Shown here piece after piece: positions 1 to 7,889 of a stretch of 64,000 nucleotides of DNA. Below the pieces are notes generated by a model, which saw only the letters and a list, made by a program, of their open reading frames with translations, made no database searches and was not told the origin of the DNA. Origin of the DNA: Akkermansiaceae bacterium (GTDB lineage: Bacteria > Verrucomicrobiota > Verrucomicrobiia > Verrucomicrobiales > Akkermansiaceae). Position numbers and translations under genes: made by a program. Where the stretch lies: NCBI GenBank assembly GCA_015061985.1, contig SUVN01000004.1, positions 1 to 64,000 of the forward strand. Direction: 5' to 3'. The stretch's first letter is position 1; each line of letters starts with the position of its first letter.

Positions 1-372
1 AAAGCACGATTGCTTCACGGGGTTCCCTTTTAATTTCCTTCGAAAAACAGGGGTTCCGCAGCTAACGCTGCTCCACCGCCTGCCTAAGCGCTACCGCCCT
101 CCGGGCTTAACACGAATGACGAATTCAACGTTTGCTGCGCTGAGCGCAGATGTTTTCAACGAACGCTAAGCGTCATTTATCGTTCATCATGCGAGCAGAG
201 CGAGCGGAATTCAGTACCTTGTCCATCGTCCATTTGACTTTGAACTTCCCGGCAATTTTCCATTTGCCGCGCTCTTTCTGCTCCAAACTTCGTAGCACGG
301 GTGCATTGCTGCTGCGGCAACGCGTTGAAGGCTTGCCTGTGTGCTCCGATTGTGTTATAAGGAACAGCGAAC

Positions 373-1317
373 ATGCCCCCCGCCGATGATGCCGCCCCTG
401 CTGAGCCGGATTGGCTCGTATACCGCTTTCTGGAGTATCTGGAAGCGGAGCGCAACGCGTCCCCCCGCACGGTGGAGTCCTACCGCCGCTCCCTGGGACA
501 GTTCCGCGAGTGGATGGGGGAGCGTTTTTCCGCGTGGGATGCCTGCGCCACGGAGGATTTCCGCGCCTGGTTGTATGAGGCGCTGAACCTGCAGCTCAAA
601 ACCGCCACCATCCGGCTTCGCTTTGCGGCTCTCCGCTCGTTTTACACCTGGCAGATGCGGAGGGAAGGGCTGGCGGTCAATCCTCTGGCTGATGTGAGCC
701 TGCCGCGCGCCTCGCAGAGCCTTCCCGTGCACCTGAGCCTGCGCCAGATGGAGGCGCTGCTGGCACTGCCGCTGCAGGTGCCGGTGGATAAGAAGCATCC
801 GGCCTGGATTCCCTACCGCGATGCCGCCATTCTGGAGCTGTTCTATGCCTGTGGTATCCGTCTCAGCGAGCTGGTGGGGCTGAATGCGGATGCTCTGCTC
901 AGCGGCGATGACTGTGTGCGCGTGCTGGGCAAGGGGCGCAAGGTCCGGCTGGTGCCGGTGGGCGACTACGCCCGCGAGGCGGTGGAAAAATACCGAGAGA
1001 TGGCCGGGCTCCCGTCGGATGGGCCCCTGTTCATCAGCCGCCTGGGACGGCGCATGTCCGGGCGCAGCGTGCAGCAGATGCTGGATAAATACCTGCAACT
1101 CTCCGATATCCCATTCCACATCTCTCCGCACAAGCTGCGGCATACCTTTGCCACCCACCTGCTGGATGCCGGCGCTGACCTTCGCGCCGTGCAGGAGCTG
1201 CTGGGGCACTCCTCCCTCTCCACCACCCAGATTTATACCCATGTGACCAAGTCGCGCATGAAAGAGGTCTACCGCCAAGCCCACCCCCGCGCTGATTGGG
1301 ATGATGAGGATATCTGA
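373..1317 (+). CDS. xerC: Tyrosine recombinase, XerC/XerD type
   Basis: 314 aa; N-terminal SAM-like core-binding domain; catalytic motifs ACGIRLSELVGL, HKLRHTFATHLLDAGADLRAVQELLGHSSLSTTQIYTHV. Confidence 0.93.
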   Translation: MPPADDAAPAEPDWLVYRFLEYLEAERNASPRTVESYRRSLGQFREWMGERFSAWDACATEDFRAWLYEALNLQLKTATIRLRFAALRSFYTWQMRREGLAVNPLADVSLPRASQSLPVHLSLRQMEALLALPLQVPVDKKHPAWIPYRDAAILELFYACGIRLSELVGLNADALLSGDDCVRVLGKGRKVRLVPVGDYAREAVEKYREMAGLPSDGPLFISRLGRRMSGRSVQQMLDKYLQLSDIPFHISPHKLRHTFATHLLDAGADLRAVQELLGHSSLSTTQIYTHVTKSRMKEVYRQAHPRADWDDEDI

Positions 1318-1431
1318 TTGGTTGAATCAAAATGTAATCCGAAAACAGCCTACTCCCTGCTGCCGTTGTCACCTGCTGATGACAAGCTCAGTATACCGGG
1401 TAACTCTGTAGCGCAATTCTGTACAGAAGAA

Positions 1432-1767
1432 TTATTGGGTAAGCTGCTCCATGCAGAACCAGTAGACGGTTGCTACGGAGATGGCCAACAGGAAAAGTAC
1501 GCAGAGGCTTTCGCCCACGCTGTTGCGGCGTGTGGTGGACACGGCTTCCGTACCGACGACCCGCTGACGGCGTACGCGGCGTTCTTCCATCACATCCTCC
1601 TGCGGCCCCAGTGTGTTGCGTCCGCGGCGTGGCTGCTCCAGCATATAGTCTGAGGCCTGCCATGCGGTGTCGCGCCATGCCTGCGGGTCAGCCTCGTAAC
1701 TGCTGCGGCGTGCGCTGCGTTCCAAATCCTGCATCTTGAGACGACGGATGGATTCGTTTCTGGTCAT
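1432..1767 (-). CDS. Hypothetical protein with C-terminal transmembrane helix
   Basis: 111 aa; charged N-terminus, SLCVLFLLAISVATVYWF hydrophobic segment; same strand as 1808-2425. Confidence 0.55.
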   Translation of the reverse strand: MTRNESIRRLKMQDLERSARRSSYEADPQAWRDTAWQASDYMLEQPRRGRNTLGPQEDVMEERRVRRQRVVGTEAVSTTRRNSVGESLCVLFLLAISVATVYWFCMEQLTQ

Positions 1768-1807
1768 GTGATGATACGTGGGGGAGAGAGGTTATGTGCG
1801 GATGCTT

Positions 1808-2425
1808 TCAGGAAAGCAGGAAGTGATAAACGGCCCAGCTGATGAGCAGCAGGAGAAAAAGCGGGAAATGGAATGCCAGACCGCGCAATAATTCGTCGCG
1901 AATTCCTTTCCAGTTCAAGCCTTTCTTCGCTTCTTCGCCGGGCTTTCGGGTGAAAATGTCTGTGTGTTTGTAATGGCCGGCTGAGGCGTATATCTCATTG
2001 AAATCGCTCTCGGCGCGTTCCAGCTTGGGCAGCGCTTCGTGGAGTCGGGCGGAGAAGCCCTCGGTGCTCCATTGTTCCGGCTGCATGGAGGATAAAATCT
2101 TCAGGTGGCGCTTCAGGTGGTCGCATACGCGTGATACTTCTTCGTACTCGCGTTTCATGGAGTCCAGCTCGTGATCCATGCGCTGCACGGCGTAATGCAG
2201 CTTCATGCCAACATCGTTCAGCCCTTCATTGAACAGGGCTTTCTGCTCGTTGCTCTGTTCCAGTGCCTGCCGCTGGGCTTCCCACTGGGCGCGCTGAGCC
2301 TCGAAGAATTCTGCCTGTTGACGCGCCTTTTCCATCTGCAGCCGTACCTGCTCAGGGCTGTGCTGCTCACCATCCGCTGTGCGCGGATTCAGTTCCATCT
2401 GGCGGTATTTCGGTTCAGGCATCAT
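1808..2425 (-). CDS. Hypothetical coiled-coil protein with C-terminal TM anchor
   Basis: 205 aa; Gln/Glu-rich helical region, C-terminal FPLFLLLLISWAVYHFLL; upstream TTGACA-17-TTAAAT on the minus strand. Confidence 0.65.
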   Translation of the reverse strand: MMPEPKYRQMELNPRTADGEQHSPEQVRLQMEKARQQAEFFEAQRAQWEAQRQALEQSNEQKALFNEGLNDVGMKLHYAVQRMDHELDSMKREYEEVSRVCDHLKRHLKILSSMQPEQWSTEGFSARLHEALPKLERAESDFNEIYASAGHYKHTDIFTRKPGEEAKKGLNWKGIRDELLRGLAFHFPLFLLLLISWAVYHFLLS

Positions 2426-2660
2426 TCTCGTTTCTCTTTCTCCCTGTCTTGCCGAAATTTAACTATCTTTTCCTGTTTTTGTCAAGAAAATATTTAAGAT
2501 AAATTGATAAATATAGTTTAAGAATAATAAGAATTACTTGGAAATCAGGAAATGTTTATTATTTAGGAACTAAAATATGCAGAAAGGGGGAAACAGGGCG
2601 AAGGGGGGGCAACGGCAGGTGGCGCGGAGGAGGTAATGGTGGCGAGAAAGTGGGTAACCG

Positions 2661-2679
2661 GGGGTAAATCATTTACCCC
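2661..2679. promoter_or_regulatory. Near-perfect palindrome GGGGTAAAT-C-ATTTACCCC
   Basis: 9-bp arms with 1-nt centre in a noncoding interval. Confidence 0.35.
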
Positions 2680-2697
2680 GACGGGAGTGGGAATGCG

Positions 2698-2730
2698 AAA
2701 AAAAGAAACCGGCCGTAGAGGCCGGTTGGA
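2698..2730 (-). terminator. Rho-independent terminator for 2769-3722
   Basis: Minus strand AACCGGCC-tctac-GGCCGGTT followed by TCTTTTTTTC. Confidence 0.7.
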
Positions 2731-2768
2731 AAAGGAACTATCTGATGAAAAAAGCAAAATAGGTTAAC

Positions 2769-3722
2769 TCATTGCTTCGGTGGGCCGAAGATGCGGGAGA
2801 AGATAGGCCCGTTGACGAATTCTGCAAGCTCGGCAGAGTTGTAGCAGTTATGATCCTGCATGTGTTGCAGGAGGGGGCGAACACGGCGGGAGAGCTCTCG
2901 GGCTGTTTCCGTACCGCTTTTCCAGCATTGCGGCCAGGGCAGAGAGCTGTCGGACATGGTGTCAATGAGATTCTGCCCGCGACGTTTCAATCCCGGCAGC
3001 AGGGCTGCGGCGGTGCCGGAATCTTCCACCATGGCCAGATAAAAGAGGTAGCGCAGCAGCTCCTTTTCCGTGGGCGTGCCGCAGAAGCGTTCCGGCAGTC
3101 CGGTGGGTGCACCGCGCAGCACGTGGTGGCGGGGAAGCTTGCCCAGCGAGGGGGGGATGGTTGGTGATTGCAAATCGGCGGCGCCATCCGCCAAATCCAC
3201 CGCCATCTCCTGAAGATAATAGGTTTGGCGGCTGAACCCGAAGCCATAATCAGCCGTCAGCTCACAAGCCAGAATGAAGTGGCGCTGCGGATGTAGCCCG
3301 GTGTTGGGCATACGCAGATGAATCACCGGCTTTTCCGTGATACAGTAACGGGCGTGGATTTTACAGAAAGGAGAGGTGGCTTTCAGCACGGGAGCATCCG
3401 TTTTAATGGACAGCTTGCCCTCTTTGGCGGTCAGCTCGATGCTCCAGATGGCTTCGCCGTCTATCAAATCGACAACGCCGGGGGCAACAGCCCCCAGAAT
3501 TTCGGTGTCGGTGGGGCAGTCCCGCAGATTCCAGCGATAGGTGAAGTGAAAATCGGCCGCGGCCTCCGTGCCGGTGAGCGTTGTGCCCTCAGCATGCGGA
3601 ATCGGCAGCGGGAATTCGGCCGTATCCCGTTGCAGGAGGCGATACCCCAGCATCACCACCAGCACGGCGGTGACCACCAACGAAATGAGCATGCAGAAAC
3701 AGGATTTGCGGCTTACCTTCAT
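2769..3722 (-). CDS. Hypothetical membrane-anchored protein; C-terminal domain related to 18077-18520, 53955-54479 and 54476-54889
   Basis: 317 aa; N-terminal TM; C-terminus YLFYLAMVEDSGTAAALLPGLK...NCYNSAELAEF. Confidence 0.7.
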   Translation of the reverse strand: MKVSRKSCFCMLISLVVTAVLVVMLGYRLLQRDTAEFPLPIPHAEGTTLTGTEAAADFHFTYRWNLRDCPTDTEILGAVAPGVVDLIDGEAIWSIELTAKEGKLSIKTDAPVLKATSPFCKIHARYCITEKPVIHLRMPNTGLHPQRHFILACELTADYGFGFSRQTYYLQEMAVDLADGAADLQSPTIPPSLGKLPRHHVLRGAPTGLPERFCGTPTEKELLRYLFYLAMVEDSGTAAALLPGLKRRGQNLIDTMSDSSLPWPQCWKSGTETARELSRRVRPLLQHMQDHNCYNSAELAEFVNGPIFSRIFGPPKQ

Positions 3723-3803
3723 AATCTTATTCTACCCTTTAGTAATGCCGAAATCAAGGCTTGTTTTTTCAAAACGGCAGGTATATGCTAGCGGGCAGCA
3801 GAT

Positions 3804-4904
3804 ATGAGTATTTTACCGTACGCCAATCAGAATGTATGGGAGCTGGTAGCCTATAAACCCGGCAAACCTATTGAGGAAACAGCCCGCGAGCTGGGAATGG
3901 CTCCCGAGGATATCGTGAAGCTGGCCTCCAACGAGAATTCGCTGGGACCCTCGCCGAGGGCGCTGGAGGCCATGCGGCAAGCCGTTGCCGGGGTGCATAT
4001 TTACCCGGATGGGGCTTCTTTCGCCCTGCGTTCCCGTTTGGCTGCGGATTACGGCGTGAGTTTTGAGCAGACGGCCGTGGGAAATGGCAGCAGTGAGCTG
4101 ATAGAGCTGCTGGGACACGCTTTCCTGAAACCCGGTACGGAGGTTGTGGCGGCTGAATATTCCTTTGCCATGTATTCCATTGTGGCGAAGCTGTTCGGTG
4201 CTGCCTATGTTTCCGTGCCCAATAAGCCGGACTGGACGCATGATTTACAGGGCATGCTGCGTGCCATCACCCCGCAGACGCGACTGGTGTTCATCACCAA
4301 CCCGACCAACCCCGTGGGCACCATGGTGGGACAGGCAGAGGTGGATGCTTTCATGGCGGCAGTGCCGGAGCATGTGACGGTTGTCTTTGACGAGGCCTAT
4401 ATGGAGTTCGCCGATGAGCAGGTCGATACGGCCAAATACGTGCGCGACGGCAGAAACGTCGCGGTGCTGCGCACATTCTCCAAGGCCTACGGTCTGGCCG
4501 GCGTGCGGGTGGGATACGCCATCACATCCGAAGAAATTGCCGGGTTGATTAATAAGGCGCGTTCGCCTTTCAACGTGAACCTCATTGCCCAGGTGGGGGC
4601 TCTGGCTGCGTTGGATGATACGGAGCATCTGCGCCGCTCCGTGGAGATGGTGAATGAAGGTCGCGCCGCATACTACGCCGTCTTTGATGCCATGGGGCTG
4701 GAGTACATCCCCTGCCATACGAATTTCATCCTCGTGCGAGTGGGGGACGGAGCAAAAGTGTACGCAGAGGCTCTAGCCCGCGGTGTCATTACCCGCCCCA
4801 TGGGAGGTTACGGCCTGCCGGAATATATCCGTATTACCATTGGTTGTGCGGCCGAAAACAATAAATGCCTCTCCGTCCTGCGCGAGATTCTGGCATTGCG
4901 TTGA
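3804..4904 (+). CDS. hisC: Histidinol-phosphate aminotransferase
   Basis: 366 aa; LASNENSLGPSP, NPTNPVGT, RTFSKAYGLAGVRVGY (PLP lysine), fold-type I aminotransferase. Confidence 0.92.
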   Translation: MSILPYANQNVWELVAYKPGKPIEETARELGMAPEDIVKLASNENSLGPSPRALEAMRQAVAGVHIYPDGASFALRSRLAADYGVSFEQTAVGNGSSELIELLGHAFLKPGTEVVAAEYSFAMYSIVAKLFGAAYVSVPNKPDWTHDLQGMLRAITPQTRLVFITNPTNPVGTMVGQAEVDAFMAAVPEHVTVVFDEAYMEFADEQVDTAKYVRDGRNVAVLRTFSKAYGLAGVRVGYAITSEEIAGLINKARSPFNVNLIAQVGALAALDDTEHLRRSVEMVNEGRAAYYAVFDAMGLEYIPCHTNFILVRVGDGAKVYAEALARGVITRPMGGYGLPEYIRITIGCAAENNKCLSVLREILALR

Positions 4905-4979
4905 GTAGCTCATCAATCGTACTTCAGCATGCCCTAATAGGCCGTGGGCCGATGGCTCCCGGCGTTGAATTTTGTTGCT

Positions 4980-5075
4980 ATCAGTGAAAGATGCCGCGAG
5001 AAAGTTGTGCTTGGCGCACGTGAAAGGGGGCGTTGTCCCCGTGGAAGCTTGCTGTTGCGAGCGAGGGGGGGGGCG
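4980..5075 (+). repeat. GTGAAAG-hairpin mosaic repeat, copy 1
   Basis: ttgttgctatcaGTGAAAGatgccgcGAGAAAGttgtgcttggcgcacGTGAAAGggggcgttgtccccGTGGAAGcttgctgttgcgagcgagg; matches copies near 43.7 and 44.1 kb. Confidence 0.75.
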
Positions 5076-5144
5076 TAATGGGGAAGGTAGATGCAACGGA
5101 AATTTATTGCAAAGGGCTGCCAATGGGGGTATACTCTGCCTGAT

Positions 5145-5477
5145 ATGAGCGATGAAGCGGAGGATTTGAATGAGTTCAACAGCTGGGATACGTTGGGTGC
5201 CATGCTGATGCTGACCATGGTGCCGGCTATTATGAACTACGTGTTCAATGAGCAGGATGTGGTGGGGAGTGCGGTTATTGCCGGTATCGGCGTTGTTATC
5301 AGCGTGGCTGTGTTCGGGCTGGCTCTGCTGACTCGCTGGCGTATCATCAGCCGGGTGGTGAATTTGTTGGGTTGTGTGCTGACTACGCTCTATATTGCGT
5401 TGTCTGTTTATCTTTGGGTGTGGGGTGGAGATGATGAAGAAACGGCATCTTCTGAGACACCAACAGTTCAACAATAA
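5145..5477 (+). CDS. Small membrane protein, hypothetical
   Basis: ORF 5091-5477 with preferred start ATG 5145 because TTGCAA-17-TATACT lies 9 nt upstream; three hydrophobic segments. Confidence 0.65.
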   Translation: MSDEAEDLNEFNSWDTLGAMLMLTMVPAIMNYVFNEQDVVGSAVIAGIGVVISVAVFGLALLTRWRIISRVVNLLGCVLTTLYIALSVYLWVWGGDDEETASSETPTVQQ

Positions 5478-5507
5478 AAAACACTTTGGAAATCCGAAAA
5501 AAAATCG

Positions 5508-5536
5508 TTGCATTAGGAACATAGTGGTTGTATACT
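5508..5536 (+). promoter_or_regulatory. Sigma70-type promoter of plsY
   Basis: TTGCAT (5508-5513), 17 bp, TATACT (5531-5536); ATG at 5545. Confidence 0.7.
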
Positions 5537-5544
5537 GAAGGCAC

Positions 5545-6192
5545 ATGGTAGAGAATTGTTTATATATCCTCGCAGGCTATCTGATTGGTTCCATTCCTTT
5601 CGGGTATGTGGCGGGTCGTATCAATGGGATAGATTTGCGTGAGCATGGCTCGCATAATATAGGCGCAACCAACACGGTGCGTGTGCTTGGTAAGCGTTGG
5701 GGTATTCCTGTTTTCATTCTGGACTTTTTGAAGGGCTTTGTCCCGCTGCTGTTGATGAAGAATCATCTGGGTGCAGATGTGACGCAGTTCGATGCCTGTC
5801 AGATGGGATGGCTGGTAGCGATGCTGTTTGCTCTGGTGCTGGGGCATACCTTTACCTGTTTCCTTCGATTCAAGGGCGGTAAGGGGGTGGCCACTACGGG
5901 AGGCTGTCTGGTGGCGCTTTCCCCGATGATTGGCTTGTGGGCTACGCTGGGGTGGATTGGCTGTATGGTGCTGACACGTTATGTTTCGCTTTCCAGTATG
6001 GTGGCGGGGGTGGCCATGATGGCATCTGCCGCTTATATCTTCTGGTACCAGGATGGAGTGTGCAGCGTGGCAGACATGATGGTACTGGGGCTTCTCTTCC
6101 TGGTGTTCGTGCTGGTGGTGGTCAAGCACCGCAGCAATATCGTTCGCCTTTGCAAGGGAACGGAACCCAAAGCATTTTCTTCTAAAAAATAA
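5545..6192 (+). CDS. plsY: Glycerol-3-phosphate acyltransferase PlsY
   Basis: 215 aa; YLIGSIPFGYVAGR, SHNIGATNTVRVLGKRWG, GHTFTCFLRFKGGKGVATTGG, KHRSNIVRL. Confidence 0.95.
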   Translation: MVENCLYILAGYLIGSIPFGYVAGRINGIDLREHGSHNIGATNTVRVLGKRWGIPVFILDFLKGFVPLLLMKNHLGADVTQFDACQMGWLVAMLFALVLGHTFTCFLRFKGGKGVATTGGCLVALSPMIGLWATLGWIGCMVLTRYVSLSSMVAGVAMMASAAYIFWYQDGVCSVADMMVLGLLFLVFVLVVVKHRSNIVRLCKGTEPKAFSSKK

Positions 6193-6202
6193 TTTTATCG
6201 GT

Positions 6203-7216
6203 ATGCAGAGAATATTCAGGAAAACGGCGGTCATCGGTGCCGGAGCATGGGGTACAGCGCTGGCATATACAGCCGGGCAGAGTGGGCGAGATGTGGTGCT
6301 TTGGACCTATCTGGAGCGCGAAGCGGATGCTATTCGTGAGACCCGCAAGAGTCTGGTAGCTCCGATGGGGGCAAACCTTCTGCCGGAGAATGTGCAGGTG
6401 ACCAGCAAGTGGGAGGATGTTGCCGGTGCCGATTTGGTGCTGGTGGTGGTTCCCAGCGTGGTGATGCGCAGCGTGGCTAAGTCTCTTGCCGAGGTTGGGT
6501 TGGCGGAAGATGCCGTGGTGATGACTTGCTCCAAGGGTATAGAGAAGGATACGAACCTGCTGATGAGTGAGATTCTTGCCTCTGTGCTGAGCTACCCCGT
6601 GGGGGCGCTTTCCGGCCCGAATCATGCGGAGGATATCGTGCTGGGCCTGCCAAGCCTGACGTTGATAGGTTTCGATGACCTTGAAATTGCCAAGGCGGTG
6701 CAGCAGCATTTGAGCACTCCGTTCCTGCGTATTTACACGACAACGGATGTGGTCGGCATGCAGCTGGGTGGTGCCATGAAGAATGTGTTTGCCCTGGCCG
6801 GCGGCATTTGCGCCGGGTTGGGGCTGGGCGACAATGCCCGCGCAGCGTTGGCCACCCGTGCACTGGCGGAGATGACCCGCATGGGAATGGCTCGCGGCGG
6901 GCGCATGGAAACATTCATGGGGCTGTCCGGCATGGGCGATTTGGTGGTGACCTGTTATTCGGAGCACAGCCGTAATCTGACGGCCGGTCGCCTGATAGCC
7001 GATGGCGTGCCGACGGAGGAGTGTCAGAAGCGCATCGGTCAGGTGGTAGAGGGTATACCCAACACGCTTTCCGTGTACCAGCTGGCGCACAATCTGGGAG
7101 TTCGCTCACCCCTGACGGATGCCATGTACGACATCCTGTACAGCGGGAAGCCGGCCCGGCAGGCGCTGGATGAGCTGATGACCCGAGTGCTGCGGGAGGA
7201 GAACGTGATAGCCTGA
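6203..7216 (+). CDS. gpsA: Glycerol-3-phosphate dehydrogenase [NAD(P)+]
   Basis: 337 aa; GAGAWGTALA, CSKGIE, LSGPNHAEDI, QLGGAMKNVFALAGGICAGLGLGDNARAAL. Confidence 0.95.
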   Translation: MQRIFRKTAVIGAGAWGTALAYTAGQSGRDVVLWTYLEREADAIRETRKSLVAPMGANLLPENVQVTSKWEDVAGADLVLVVVPSVVMRSVAKSLAEVGLAEDAVVMTCSKGIEKDTNLLMSEILASVLSYPVGALSGPNHAEDIVLGLPSLTLIGFDDLEIAKAVQQHLSTPFLRIYTTTDVVGMQLGGAMKNVFALAGGICAGLGLGDNARAALATRALAEMTRMGMARGGRMETFMGLSGMGDLVVTCYSEHSRNLTAGRLIADGVPTEECQKRIGQVVEGIPNTLSVYQLAHNLGVRSPLTDAMYDILYSGKPARQALDELMTRVLREENVIA

Positions 7217-7223
7217 TTTTTCT

Positions 7224-7250
7224 GATGCCGATGACAAATCGGCATCATTT
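7224..7250 (+). terminator. Hairpin downstream of gpsA
   Basis: GATGCCGAT-gacaa-ATCGGCATC followed by attt. Confidence 0.55.
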
Positions 7251-7303
7251 GTGTAGATACGTTTCGCTGCGGTGCGTCCTATATGTTGTACAGATTTTAG
7301 TCC

Positions 7304-7885
7304 ATGGCAGAATCTCCTGAAAACCTGTGGCTGGCAGAGCTCTGGCTGGAGCATCGCGAGCGCATCGCCCGTCTGCTGGTGTTGCGTATGCCTGCGGTGT
7401 TGCAGCGTCGTGTCGGAATCGACGATTTGTTGCAGGAGACGTATCTGGCATGTGGTAAGCGGCTGGAGTTTCTGAAAGCCGAGCCGGAAGTGCCTGTGTA
7501 CGCCAAGCTTCGCCGTCTGGCCTTGCAGACACTGGCCGATATGGAGCGGCGGCATCTGGGAGCCGGGAAGCGCGATGCCATGCGAGAGTATGCGCCGGAG
7601 GATGCCTCCATGATGGATGCCTGGGCGCAGTTTGCGGATTCCATCTCCAGTCCCCGTTCGCACATGGAGAGAGTGGAGCGGCAGCAGCAGATTAGGCTGT
7701 TACTGACGCAACTGTCCCCGGCTGACAGAGAAATCCTGGAATTGCGCCATTTTGAGGAACTGAGTAACGGTGAATGCGCCGCTGTGCTGGGCATAGAGGT
7801 GAAGGCTGCCAGCATTCGCTATGTGCGGGCGGTCAAACGCTTTCGGGAGCTGATAGAGAAGGTCTATCCTTATATGCAGCATTAA
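7304..7885 (+). CDS. ECF-type RNA polymerase sigma factor
   Basis: 193 aa; DDLLQETYLA (region 2) and LSPADREILELRHFEELSNGECAAVLGIEVKAASIRYVRAVKRFRE (region 4). Confidence 0.9.
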   Translation: MAESPENLWLAELWLEHRERIARLLVLRMPAVLQRRVGIDDLLQETYLACGKRLEFLKAEPEVPVYAKLRRLALQTLADMERRHLGAGKRDAMREYAPEDASMMDAWAQFADSISSPRSHMERVERQQQIRLLLTQLSPADREILELRHFEELSNGECAAVLGIEVKAASIRYVRAVKRFRELIEKVYPYMQH

Positions 7886-7889
7886 CTCC

